A DNA stretch of 64,000 nucleotides from Lutibacter maritimus (GCF_900116115.1 NZ_FOZP01000003.1:124001-188000), one strand, 5' to 3'. Positions 19,350 to 27,655 are shown, numbered from the stretch's first letter. Translations and numbers: made by a program. The notes: generated by a model from the sequence alone, not told the origin.

Positions 19350-20350
19350 ATAGATTTTTTAAATTCTTCAATAATTTTTTGAGCTGCTTTTACAGGTGAA
19401 ATTTTTGAAGTTACAATGTCTGCTTCTAAATTATTTAATTCAACTGCAATATTTTTAGAACCATAAAACAACCGTTTTAGCTCTTCATTAACATTATTAT
19501 ACATCCATTGTATTTGCTGATGGTTTCTGTTTTTTTCAAAATAACCATTTTCATCAACTAGGTGTTTAAATTTTAAAACTTCATTCCAAACATTAGAAAT
19601 ACCAATATTTTTAATGGCTGATGCAGTACTAACAACTGGGCTCCAACCTGATTCAGATTGTGGGAAAATATGTAACGCATTTTGATATTGTAAACGTGCC
19701 ATTTCACTCATTCTAATATTATCGCCATCAGCTTTATTAATAACAACCATGTCTGCCATTTCCATAATTCCTTTTTTAATGCCCTGAAGCTCATCGCCAG
19801 CACCTGAAAGCATTAACAATAAAAAGAAATCTGTCATTCCGTGTACAGCAGTTTCAGATTGTCCTACTCCAACTGTTTCAATTAAAACCACATCATACCC
19901 TGCAGCTTCACAAAGCAACATCGTTTCACCTGTTTTGTTAGCAACGCCTCCTAAAGTATCTCCAGAAGCTGATGGACGAATATAGGCTTCTTGTAAATTA
20001 GCCAATTCTTCCATTCTAGTTTTATCACCTAAAATACTTCCTTTTGAACGCTGACTACTAGGATCTATAGATAAAATGGCAACACGTTTGCCTTGTGTAA
20101 TTAAATATTTTCCAAAAGCTTCAATAAACGTACTTTTTCCAACACCAGGAACACCTGTAATACCAATTCTAATTGAGTTTCCTGCGTTTGGAAGAATGTT
20201 TTGAACTATTTCTTTTGCAAGTATTTTATCGCTTTCTAAATTACTTTCAATAATAGTTATTGCTCTAGATAACAATACTCTATCGCCTTTTAAAATACCA
20301 TCAATATATTGATTTGCGCTTAATCTTCCTTTTGGTTTGTAGTTCTTCAT
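19346..20350 (-). CDS. meaB: Methylmalonyl-CoA mutase chaperone GTPase MeaB (ArgK)
   Basis: 334 residues from the ATG at 20350, chosen over the upstream ATG at 20380 because family members begin near MKNYKPKGRLS. It is a G3E-type GTPase: P-loop GVPGVGKST, switch region IETVGVGQSE, base recognition NKADGDN. A C-terminal helical dimerisation arm follows. MeaB guards the mutase against inactivation and gates adenosylcobalamin loading, so it belongs functionally with mutAB although it lies on the opposite strand beyond the HAD gene. Its own promoter shows a one-mismatch form of the same CRP/FNR-type site at the same spacing. Confidence 0.95.
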   Translation of the reverse strand: MKNYKPKGRLSANQYIDGILKGDRVLLSRAITIIESNLESDKILAKEIVQNILPNAGNSIRIGITGVPGVGKSTFIEAFGKYLITQGKRVAILSIDPSSQRSKGSILGDKTRMEELANLQEAYIRPSASGDTLGGVANKTGETMLLCEAAGYDVVLIETVGVGQSETAVHGMTDFFLLLMLSGAGDELQGIKKGIMEMADMVVINKADGDNIRMSEMARLQYQNALHIFPQSESGWSPVVSTASAIKNIGISNVWNEVLKFKHLVDENGYFEKNRNHQQIQWMYNNVNEELKRLFYGSKNIAVELNNLEADIVTSKISPVKAAQKIIEEFKKSI

Positions 20351-20382
20351 TAATAACAATCTTATCCATTTAAAATTCATTT

Positions 20383-20425
20383 CAAAGATAAGAATAATGG
20401 TAAAATGAGTTGTTGATAATTGTAA
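20383..20425 (-). promoter_or_regulatory. meaB promoter with degenerate CRP/FNR-type site
   Basis: On the minus strand, TTAC-AATT-ATCA (20425-20414) is one base off the TGAC-N4-ATCA core. It lies 23 bp before the -7 element TATCTTTG (20390-20383). The spacing equals that of the four full-consensus sites, which is the main reason to take it seriously. Confidence 0.45.
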
Positions 20426-20446
20426 GTTTTATTCTTAAAAATTGAA

Positions 20447-21229
20447 TTAAAAATCTTTGTTTTTCAATTTAAAATTTATTCTTGTTACTGGAATTATCAC
20501 CCATAATATTAATATTGACATAGAAAGTACCATTCCTAAATTGGTTCCAAAGAATTTTCTAAAAACTGCACCTGTATATCCTAAAAGTGCTGATATATCT
20601 AACTTCAACAAAATTAAAATTCTTGATAAATCTATTGGATTAAACATTGTAGCAATTAATGAAAATTTATCTAACGGATATTCATCAAACATTACTAATG
20701 AAATAAGAAAAACACCATCGTAAATTACAGCTAAAAACAACCACATTAAAATGGCATAACCAAAGCCTTTTATTTTATTTTCTGTTGAAAGTGCAATATT
20801 ATATGAAAGCGCAACAAAAATAAAGTTTAAGAAAGAACCAACTACCAATAACAATCCAAAGTTAAAAATTGCCGCCGATTTAAATAATCCGTACAATACA
20901 AATGGTATGCCTAAACCTAACACTAAACTAAGTGTTAGTGAAATTGAAATCCCTAAATATTGCCCCATAAAAATCTTCTTTCTATTAATTGGTTGGGCCA
21001 ATAAAAGTTCTGTAAATTCTTTTGAATTATAATAATACATTACTCCAAAAATGGTCCCAATTAAAGGCGTTAAAACTATAATAATATTCATTAAAGTAAT
21101 GACTGCTTTGTTTACATCATTATTTAAAAATAGTAAAACAAAACCTAATAATAAATAAAATAGAAAATACACATAGCTCCAACGGCTACGCATTAAATCG
21201 TAAAAACTATATTTTAATATTTTAAGCAT
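20447..21229 (-). CDS. nosY: NosY, ABC permease of the nitrous oxide reductase assembly system
   Basis: 260 residues from the ATG at 21229; a TTG 12 bp upstream would only add four residues. Six membrane helices are visible (for example about 18-40, 50-75, 95-120, 135-160, 170-195, 235-255). The cytoplasmic stretch YYYNSKEFTELLLAQPINRKKI is typical of NosY/ABC-2 permeases. With NosF and NosD it forms the complex that supplies material for the CuZ sulfide-bridged copper cluster. The start overlaps the end of nosF by 8 bp. It is the last gene of the nos operon. Confidence 0.92.
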   Translation of the reverse strand: MLKILKYSFYDLMRSRWSYVYFLFYLLLGFVLLFLNNDVNKAVITLMNIIIVLTPLIGTIFGVMYYYNSKEFTELLLAQPINRKKIFMGQYLGISISLTLSLVLGLGIPFVLYGLFKSAAIFNFGLLLVVGSFLNFIFVALSYNIALSTENKIKGFGYAILMWLFLAVIYDGVFLISLVMFDEYPLDKFSLIATMFNPIDLSRILILLKLDISALLGYTGAVFRKFFGTNLGMVLSMSILILWVIIPVTRINFKLKNKDF

Positions 21230-21929
21230 ATTGTTTGGCAATTAAATTGGCAATTGCGTGTTCTAAATTATCATTTTTTGTTTGTGTTTTTAAGGCATCT
21301 ACACTTCCTTTAAAGTATATTTTACCATCTAAAATAAACACAATTTCGTCAGCCATTTCATCAACAAAACTCATTATATGAGTTGTGATTAATATGGTTT
21401 TACCTTTGGCCTTTTCTTTTAGAATTAGTTCTTTTAAATGTATTAGGGCAATTGGATCTAGTCCGTTTGTTGGTTCATCTAAAATAATTAAGTTACTGTC
21501 AAACATAAAGGTAAGCACAATATTTACCTTTTGTTTTGTACCACCAGAGAGGTTTCCTAATTTTTTATGAAGTGAATCTGTTAATCCAAAAAGTTTGATT
21601 AAATCTTGTTCATTACTTTGTTTTGGACGCAAATTTTTAACCATCTCAATCAATTCTAAAACTGTTAAGTTTGGTGGAAAATTGGCAATTTGTGGTAAAT
21701 AATTTAAGTCGTTTCTATAATCCCATTTTCGTAAAACACTTTTATTTTTATAGGTAATAGTTCCTTCGTTTGGAATTACCATTCCTAACAAACATTTAAT
21801 TAAAGTAGTTTTACCAGATCCATTTGGACCTAAAATGGCAAAAATTCCGCCTTCTTTAATATTTAAATCAAGACCATTTAGAACCACTAATTTTCCAAAC
21901 TTTTTATGTAAATTTTTAAAATCTATCAT
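21222..21929 (-). CDS. nosF: NosF, ABC ATPase of the nitrous oxide reductase assembly system
   Basis: 235 residues, a single ABC ATPase: Walker A GPNGSGKTT (about 34-42), Q-loop near YLPQIANFP, signature LSGGTKQKVN, Walker B SNLIILDEPTNGLDP and switch His in ILITTHIMSF. It powers the NosDFY complex. It overlaps the end of nosD by 14 bp and the start of nosY by 8 bp, so all three are translationally coupled. Confidence 0.94.
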   Translation of the reverse strand: MIDFKNLHKKFGKLVVLNGLDLNIKEGGIFAILGPNGSGKTTLIKCLLGMVIPNEGTITYKNKSVLRKWDYRNDLNYLPQIANFPPNLTVLELIEMVKNLRPKQSNEQDLIKLFGLTDSLHKKLGNLSGGTKQKVNIVLTFMFDSNLIILDEPTNGLDPIALIHLKELILKEKAKGKTILITTHIMSFVDEMADEIVFILDGKIYFKGSVDALKTQTKNDNLEHAIANLIAKQYA

Positions 21930-23154
21930 TTATTCTATTCATTATAGGTTTTTTATCCATCAAATCATCTGGAGTAAAAACTGGTGATACTTTTTCAGAA
22001 AAATTGATAATATCTACAAACAAACTTCTTAATAAAACCAAGGCTTCTGGAGTTTTATTAACTACATACGAAAACAATTTTACAGGTCTATAAGGAATAT
22101 CTCCAACACCATCTTTATCCAAATCGTACCCCGTATATTCACTCCAATGATTATTTTCAAATTTATTATCGTTTACCTTTGTGTTGTATGCTAAATCTAA
22201 GGAATTATGCATAAAATCGTTCTTTTCAAAAATATTTGTGTAGCAAGCTCCTGCAATTTTAATTGCCCAACCGTTTCGTAAAAATGTATTGTTTTTATAA
22301 TTGATACGTGTACATCCTTCTCCTTTTATACCTATAGTGTTTTCTTGAAAAAGGTTATCGTAAATTTGTGTATCGTAAATTTCTTTTAACAACAAACCAT
22401 ATGAAGCTGACCCCCAATTATCAAGAAATTTATTTTGATACATTGTTATAAATTTTGAAAACATTACAGCAACACCTGCACCGTTATTTTTAAAAATGTT
22501 CTTATAGTAAGTATCATTGTTCGAAAACATAAAATGAAGTCCATACCTAACATTATTATGACTGTTATTGTTATGGACTTTACTTTCGGTAACAAACTCA
22601 AAATAGATTCCGTCACGCATTCCAAAAACTTCATTACTATCCACAATCATATTTGAACTGTGCCAAATATGAATACCATTTCCAGAGTTTGCTTCATCTT
22701 TAGCTGTACTTGAAAGTTTGTTTCCAATAATTTTTCCGTAATGTGATTTTTCAATTAAAATGCCAAAAAATATTTGATCTAACACAATATTTTGAATGGT
22801 AAAATTTTTACATTTCACCACTTTTACGGCTGCAAAATCTTTGGTATAACTTACCCCAACATTTATAATTTTAATATTTTTCAACACAAAATTATCTGAC
22901 GTAATATGCAAAACACCACTTTTAAAACTACCATCTATTATGGAGCCTTCTTCTCCTGAAATTGTAACTGCTTTATTTACTTCAATATCATTTTCTTTGT
23001 AAACACCTTTTTTTATAAAAATTTCATCACCATTTTCAGCCAATTCCAACGCTTTTTTAATGGTTGAAATTTCACAGCTTTTACATACCTCAATTTTTTT
23101 AGCTTGAAGTAAAGTAATGCTAAAAAGTAAAAAAAAGAAGGTTACTTTTTTCAT
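21916..23154 (-). CDS. nosD: NosD, periplasmic copper-site assembly protein
   Basis: 412 residues with a signal peptide (about 1-18, cut after LQA). The body (about 60-350) is a right-handed parallel beta-helix with recurring N-rich turns such as NSHNNVRYGLHFMFSNNDTYYKN and NNTFLRNGWAIKIAG. The C-terminal DLDKDGVGDIPYRPVKLFSYVV is the hallmark tail of NosD. In the periplasm it docks on NosFY and takes part in building the CuZ centre of NosZ. The ATG lies 1 bp after the nosL stop. Confidence 0.95.
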   Translation of the reverse strand: MKKVTFFFLLFSITLLQAKKIEVCKSCEISTIKKALELAENGDEIFIKKGVYKENDIEVNKAVTISGEEGSIIDGSFKSGVLHITSDNFVLKNIKIINVGVSYTKDFAAVKVVKCKNFTIQNIVLDQIFFGILIEKSHYGKIIGNKLSSTAKDEANSGNGIHIWHSSNMIVDSNEVFGMRDGIYFEFVTESKVHNNNSHNNVRYGLHFMFSNNDTYYKNIFKNNGAGVAVMFSKFITMYQNKFLDNWGSASYGLLLKEIYDTQIYDNLFQENTIGIKGEGCTRINYKNNTFLRNGWAIKIAGACYTNIFEKNDFMHNSLDLAYNTKVNDNKFENNHWSEYTGYDLDKDGVGDIPYRPVKLFSYVVNKTPEALVLLRSLFVDIINFSEKVSPVFTPDDLMDKKPIMNRINDRF

Positions 23155-23155
23155 T

Positions 23156-23602
23156 TTATTTATCTGAAAGTCGTTGTTTTAAAGTTTGCCAAGTATAAAT
23201 ATCACCTGAATATTTTTGTTGTAGTTCATTAGCTTTTTCAGTAGTAGAAACTGCTGAAAGGTTTGCTCCCATTGGACTTTTTATTGCTGTACTAATTAAA
23301 TATGAAGCTGTTTGGGCATCAATCATTTCACCTGGATTTGCATAATTAGCAACCAACATAATTGGCATTTCATCTTCATTTTTTTCACTTAAATCATTAA
23401 CCATACATTCTATGGAATCAAATTTAAATTGTTTTCCTTTTTTTGTAACGTATTGTGCCGCATGTGTTTTATCAACAATATTCATCATACAAAAACTACA
23501 TTGATCTTTACCAAAATCAATTGCTTCGGGTTCAGTTTTACACGAAATTGTAAGCAACAAAATAGCGAAACCAATAAATGGTTTGTAGAAATTAGTTCTC
23601 AT
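23156..23602 (-). CDS. nosL: NosL, copper-binding lipoprotein
   Basis: 148 residues from the ATG at 23602, which directly precedes a lipoprotein signal (lipobox TISC); the frame runs 33 bp further up without a better start. The copper-site segment DQCSFCMMNIVDKTHAAQ contains the CxxCMM pair and following Met typical of NosL, which delivers Cu(I) to apo-NosZ. Its stop lies 1 bp before the nosD start. The gap to the upstream membrane protein is 89 bp, with no clear promoter. Confidence 0.94.
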   Translation of the reverse strand: MRTNFYKPFIGFAILLLTISCKTEPEAIDFGKDQCSFCMMNIVDKTHAAQYVTKKGKQFKFDSIECMVNDLSEKNEDEMPIMLVANYANPGEMIDAQTASYLISTAIKSPMGANLSAVSTTEKANELQQKYSGDIYTWQTLKQRLSDK

Positions 23603-23691
23603 TATTTTCGATTTTTTTAGATTATAAATATACATTAAAACGCATATAAAAAATATTCTATATAAGTTTTAACATAATAAGTTAGTACTTA

Positions 23692-24282
23692 TTATTTCGA
23701 TTTTGCTTCTTTTTTTCCAACAAAAAAAGCCATAAAAGTTAAAAACATTCCAAGAAACATAAAATAAGCACCTAGTCTTGGATATGAATGTGCTTTAAAG
23801 TTTAAAATATCTTTTGATCCAAATAATGGCGGTTGAAATCCCATAACTGTTCCATCTGGATTTTTAAAATTCATGATTGCCTTTGCACTTAAATTATGTC
23901 CATAATCATATTCCCATAAATAGAAATCATACATTCCTGCAACGCCCAATAAGGTCATTATTACAAACCAAACTAAAAATAATTTATAATTTCCAAGGAA
24001 CCCAATAATTACACCAAGTACGACCATAATTCCAATAGCCCAAGGAAATATTTTAAACTCAGGAATGGTTTCTGGAATATACTGCATTCCTACATAATGG
24101 TTCATTAAGTTGATATTTTTAATATCAAACTCATGTGTATCTACAAATTTATTAATATGAATATCCATTCCTAATGGAATAGGATATTGTGGAGCTTCTA
24201 AAGTAATATTCCAAAGAGGAAATATAAATAGACCTAATAATAATAGTGAGCCTATTATCATTAATATTTTAGATTTTTTCAT
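23692..24282 (-). CDS. Four-helix membrane protein of the nos operon, NosB-like
   Basis: 196 residues with about four membrane helices: 6-26, 77-98, 103-124 and 168-188. A large extracytoplasmic loop (about 27-75) contains PIPLGMDIHINKFVD. There are no haem or iron-sulfur motifs. Clade II nos clusters usually encode an integral membrane protein, called NosB, directly downstream of nosZ; position and topology match. Its function is not known, and it may stand in for NosR-linked electron delivery, which is absent here. The NosB name is an inference from context, so I leave the symbol empty. Confidence 0.7.
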   Translation of the reverse strand: MKKSKILMIIGSLLLLGLFIFPLWNITLEAPQYPIPLGMDIHINKFVDTHEFDIKNINLMNHYVGMQYIPETIPEFKIFPWAIGIMVVLGVIIGFLGNYKLFLVWFVIMTLLGVAGMYDFYLWEYDYGHNLSAKAIMNFKNPDGTVMGFQPPLFGSKDILNFKAHSYPRLGAYFMFLGMFLTFMAFFVGKKEAKSK

Positions 24283-24376
24283 TATTATGATGAGATTTAA
24301 GTTTTAAGATAAAATCTGCTGAAAGTTAATTTTAAAACTTTTTTAATAGCTTAGTAACTTCAAAAGTTTTTATTGG

Positions 24377-24410
24377 AAACGGGCAAGTATAAATCTCTTG
24401 CCCGTTTTTT
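24377..24410 (-). terminator. Stem-loop between nosZ and the accessory nos genes (possible attenuator)
   Basis: The stem ACGGGCAAG / CTTGCCCGT has a 9-base loop. It lies 30 bp beyond the nosZ stop and 95 bp before the next start. The T run after the stem is strong on the plus strand but only GTTTCC on the minus strand, the strand being transcribed. It is therefore more likely a leaky terminator or 3'-end stabiliser that sets nosZ mRNA above the assembly genes than a full stop. Confidence 0.65.
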
Positions 24411-24439
24411 ATCCTTTAAAAATCAATCTAAAAAGAATA

Positions 24440-26416
24440 CTATTCACCTCCTATTGGATCACCGTCAAGTGTATAGGTAATTGGAACAGTTGATCCTTTT
24501 GGAGAAACTCTAACATAACCTTGCATTTCTTGGTGTAATGCAGAACAGAAATCTGTACAATAGAATGGCCAAACACCTACCTGATTAGGTTCCCAAACAA
24601 ATGTTTCAGTTTGACCTGGCATAATTAAAAGTTCTGATGTGTTAGCACCAATCATTGAAATTCCGTGAGGAACATCATAATCTTGTTCTAAATTAGTTAC
24701 GTGGAAATATACTTTGTCACCAACTTGCACACCTTCAATATTATCTGGAGAAAAGTGAGAACGAATCATTGTCATATAAATATGAACTTCATTACCTGTT
24801 CTAACAACTTTACCATCAGCTTCAGATTTAGTAACATATTTATGTTTGTTTTCTTCTAATTTGTATATTTTTTTAGAACGTTCTTTTATTAATTCCGCTG
24901 GTATTCCTGCGGCATAATGCGGTTCACCAATGGTTGGAAAATCTAATAATAATTCCATTTTTTCACCAGTAATATCATATAATTGCGCAGATTGTGTAAC
25001 TTCAGGACCCGTTGGTAAATAACGATCTTTTGTGATTTTGTTCATTGCTAATACATACTTTCCAAATGGTTTTCTTGAATTTCCACCAGGAATCATTAAG
25101 TGACCTACTGAATAATAGGTTGGTTTTCTATCAATTACTTCCCAAGTTCCTAATTTCCATTTTACAACTTCCGAAGAAATAAAGAATGTAGTATACGCAT
25201 ATCCTTTTCCATCAAATTCAGTATGTAATGGACCTAAACCTGGTTGTTTTACTGAACCTCCTAAAATTTCTTCGTATTTTAAAATTGGAATTCCATACGC
25301 TTCACCATCAAACTTTTTACCTTCAATAGCTGCTAGCATTTTTGTAAATGAATGCGCAGTTAATTCTGCTGCTAATTTACCATTACCAATAATGTATTCT
25401 CCTGTTGGATCTACATCACAACCATGCGGAGATTTTGGTGTTGGTAAGAAATAAATTGCACCAGGAACATCTGAAGGATTCACAATTAAAATTTCTTTTT
25501 TCATTGTAGAAGTAGCGCTATGTGTTTCATCACTATAAACGTTATGCGCATAATTTGTTGGTGCTTTTGTACCGCCACCATTATTTACATATTCTTCAAT
25601 TTTTTTCCAGTTAATTGCTGCAATAAAATCTTTATCGTTTTGAGATGCGTTTACTTCTAACAATGAGTTTGCTTCTTCTGTATTATAGGTTGTAAAGAAA
25701 AACCATCCGTGAGACTTTCCTCTTCCAGGATGCGATAAATCATAGTTAAAACCTGGCATCATAATTTGAAACTTGATATCCATTGCTCCATCTTCTGGAT
25801 CAACAGAAATAAAAGTTAAAGCACCTTTAAAGTTACCTTTGTACTCTTTAATTGGCATATCTCTTTGAGGATAAGGCACAGAAAAACGAGTACCAGCAAC
25901 AACATATTCTGTATTTTCAGTTACAAAAGATGAACTGTGGTTACCTGCTGAGTTAGGAATTTCAATAATCTCGGTAGTTTCAAAAGTTGTTAAGTCAATT
26001 TTTGCAATACGAGGTGTGTTGTTACCATTAATAAACACCCAACGTCCATCTAATTCACCTGCTGTTTGCGAAATGTCTGGATGGTGCGAATCATCCCAAG
26101 GAATAAATCCATGAGACGTATTTAACATCGGTTTTGTTTCTTCGTTAAATCCATACGCCTTTTCAGCATCTACTGAAAAAACAGGAATTACTTTAAATAA
26201 ACGACCAGAAGGAAGGCCATAAACAGCTAACTGTCCACTAAAGCCTCCTGAAACAAATGCATAAAATTCATCGTGTTCACCAGGTGCAACGTATACTTTT
26301 TCAGCAGCGGAACTTGATAAAGCTCCCTGCTTTCCTTTGTCGCCTCCGTTACCACAACTACTTAGTACTGTTGATACTATTGTTAATGCTAATAAAGATT
26401 TAAAAATTGTTTTCAT
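24440..26416 (-). CDS. nosZ: Nitrous oxide reductase NosZ, Sec-type (clade II), putative lipoprotein
   Basis: 658 residues. The signal has no twin Arg and ends in LSSC (about Cys20), so export is by Sec with probable lipid anchoring. The seven-bladed propeller carries the CuZ ligand region, including DDSHHPDIS (about 108-116) and further His residues. The C-terminal cupredoxin has the CuA motif C620-TDF-C624-SAL-H628-QEM, with Met631. It reduces N2O to N2 and is the last step of denitrification or a stand-alone N2O sink. No nosR is adjacent, as usual in clade II. Upstream genes encode a cytochrome c and a FAS1 protein. Confidence 0.97.
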   Translation of the reverse strand: MKTIFKSLLALTIVSTVLSSCGNGGDKGKQGALSSSAAEKVYVAPGEHDEFYAFVSGGFSGQLAVYGLPSGRLFKVIPVFSVDAEKAYGFNEETKPMLNTSHGFIPWDDSHHPDISQTAGELDGRWVFINGNNTPRIAKIDLTTFETTEIIEIPNSAGNHSSSFVTENTEYVVAGTRFSVPYPQRDMPIKEYKGNFKGALTFISVDPEDGAMDIKFQIMMPGFNYDLSHPGRGKSHGWFFFTTYNTEEANSLLEVNASQNDKDFIAAINWKKIEEYVNNGGGTKAPTNYAHNVYSDETHSATSTMKKEILIVNPSDVPGAIYFLPTPKSPHGCDVDPTGEYIIGNGKLAAELTAHSFTKMLAAIEGKKFDGEAYGIPILKYEEILGGSVKQPGLGPLHTEFDGKGYAYTTFFISSEVVKWKLGTWEVIDRKPTYYSVGHLMIPGGNSRKPFGKYVLAMNKITKDRYLPTGPEVTQSAQLYDITGEKMELLLDFPTIGEPHYAAGIPAELIKERSKKIYKLEENKHKYVTKSEADGKVVRTGNEVHIYMTMIRSHFSPDNIEGVQVGDKVYFHVTNLEQDYDVPHGISMIGANTSELLIMPGQTETFVWEPNQVGVWPFYCTDFCSALHQEMQGYVRVSPKGSTVPITYTLDGDPIGGE

Positions 26417-26455
26417 ACTATTATTTGTTTGTTGTTTTAGTTTGTGTTTAAAGGT

Positions 26456-26926
26456 TTATTCTGCAACCTTTAAAGTTCTGAAGTATTCTAAGACTTTTCT
26501 AGCCTCATCTTCAGTTAAGCTTTGATTTGCCATTGGCGACAAATATTCTGCCAATAATTGTTTTGCGATTGGGTTTTCAGCAACCATAACTTCAGGATTT
26601 AAAATCATATTCATAATCCACTCAGGGGTACGTCTTTCAGTTACACCCGCCAATGCTGGTCCAACAAAACGTTTATCTTCTTTATGACAAGCAGAACATT
26701 TTGCTTTAAAAATTTCTTTTCCTGCATCTGCCATTGTTTGATCTATTTCACCTAAAGTTATACTTTTAACTGGTCCAATACCTTTATCTTGCATTGGGTC
26801 AACCACTGTTGGTTCTGCTTTTGCATCTTCTTGAGGTTGCGCATTTTTATCATCTTTTTTTCCATCACTTCCACAGCTTGTTACAAAGGCAACAATTACC
26901 GCTAATACAAATACTTTTAATTTCAT
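26456..26926 (-). CDS. Monohaem cytochrome c lipoprotein of the nos operon
   Basis: 156 residues. Lipobox VTSC (Cys18) is followed by a low-complexity Lys/Asp/Glu/Pro linker (19-50), then a class I cytochrome c fold. The haem-binding CSACH spans 77-81, and the probable axial Met is in LSPMANQ (Met132). The position directly before nosZ makes it the likely electron donor to the CuA centre. The highly charged linker would let the haem domain reach a partner from its membrane anchor. 39 bp separate it from nosZ. Confidence 0.93.
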   Translation of the reverse strand: MKLKVFVLAVIVAFVTSCGSDGKKDDKNAQPQEDAKAEPTVVDPMQDKGIGPVKSITLGEIDQTMADAGKEIFKAKCSACHKEDKRFVGPALAGVTERRTPEWIMNMILNPEVMVAENPIAKQLLAEYLSPMANQSLTEDEARKVLEYFRTLKVAE

Positions 26927-26962
26927 GTTACTAATAGTTTATTATTTTTTTGATTTATTTAA

Positions 26963-27541
26963 TTATTCTGTTGGAACTAATACGTTATCTATAACGTGAA
27001 TCCAACCATTACTTACTTGTACAGTTTTTAATATTTTTGTTCCTCCTACATAAATTCCATCTTCTTTTTCTTCAACTACTAAATATTTACCTGATGCCAT
27101 ATATAATTTTCGTCCTTTTTTTGCTTCTTTTGATAACTGTGTGTCAGGGTAATTTGCAGGCGCAACGTGATTTTTTAAAATCATTGCTAATTGCGACTTA
27201 TTTTCTGGTTTCAATAAATTTTCAACTGTTCCTGCTGGCAATTTATCAAACGCTGCGTTTACAGGTGCAAAAACAGTTAATGGTCCTGCATTTACAAGTG
27301 CATCTTCTACTCCAGCTGCTTCTACAGCTGTAACCAAGGTTTTAAAATCATCTAATGATTTGGCTACTTGCAATACATTTGCAGCAGATACTGTATCTTT
27401 AACTGCAGATTGTCCATAACCTACAGATACTTCATCTGTTTCTGAATTTTCAATAACTTGTTTTTTTTCTCCTCCATTGCATGCTATCGTAAAAATTGCT
27501 AATACTGCTAAAAGCGTGGTAGTTAAATTAATTTTTTTCAT
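26963..27541 (-). CDS. Fasciclin (FAS1) domain lipoprotein, first gene of the nos operon
   Basis: 192 residues from the ATG at 27541; a longer frame starts at 27577 but would begin inside the promoter (-7 element at 27575-27582). The lipoprotein signal ends in TIAC. One FAS1 domain spans about 50-190 with the motifs FAPVNAAFDKLPAGTVENLL and ILKNHVAPANY and the closing NGWIHVIDNVLVP. FAS1 domains are adhesion or docking modules and have no known role in N2O reduction. The gene carries the operon promoter and lies 36 bp from the cytochrome gene, so it should be made at the same time as NosZ. Confidence 0.9.
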   Translation of the reverse strand: MKKINLTTTLLAVLAIFTIACNGGEKKQVIENSETDEVSVGYGQSAVKDTVSAANVLQVAKSLDDFKTLVTAVEAAGVEDALVNAGPLTVFAPVNAAFDKLPAGTVENLLKPENKSQLAMILKNHVAPANYPDTQLSKEAKKGRKLYMASGKYLVVEEKEDGIYVGGTKILKTVQVSNGWIHVIDNVLVPTE

Positions 27542-27549
27542 AAAATATA

Positions 27550-27565
27550 TTATTAACGTTAATAA
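27550..27565 (-). promoter_or_regulatory. Perfect 16-base palindrome in the nos leader
   Basis: TTATTAACGTTAATAA reads the same on both strands. It falls between the predicted transcription start (about 27570) and the first start codon (27541), the place of a repressor operator. It shares the AACGTT centre with the palindrome before the methylmalonyl-CoA operon but not the flanks. Confidence 0.4.
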
Positions 27566-27574
27566 ATAATTCAA

Positions 27575-27617
27575 CAAATGTAATGTTCAAAAATGAGACG
27601 AAATATGATAAAAATCA
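27575..27617 (-). promoter_or_regulatory. CRP/FNR-type activator site plus -7 element of the nos operon
   Basis: The perfect dyad ATATGAT-N4-ATCATAT has its core TGAT-N4-ATCA at 27606-27617. On the minus strand, 23 bp separate it from the -7 element TACATTTG (27582-27575). No -33 TTG is visible. The dyad is the classical FNR/DNR-like half-site arrangement that governs nos genes in many bacteria, here in the class II position. Confidence 0.82.
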
Positions 27618-27655
27618 TATATTTAGATATTAAGATATTTTTATCTTTATTTCAG

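Noticed and set aside
20439-20470. Weak stem AAATTGAA/TTCAATTT at the end of nosY
   Set aside because: All A-T, overlaps the coding end and would be unstable; not listed as a terminator.
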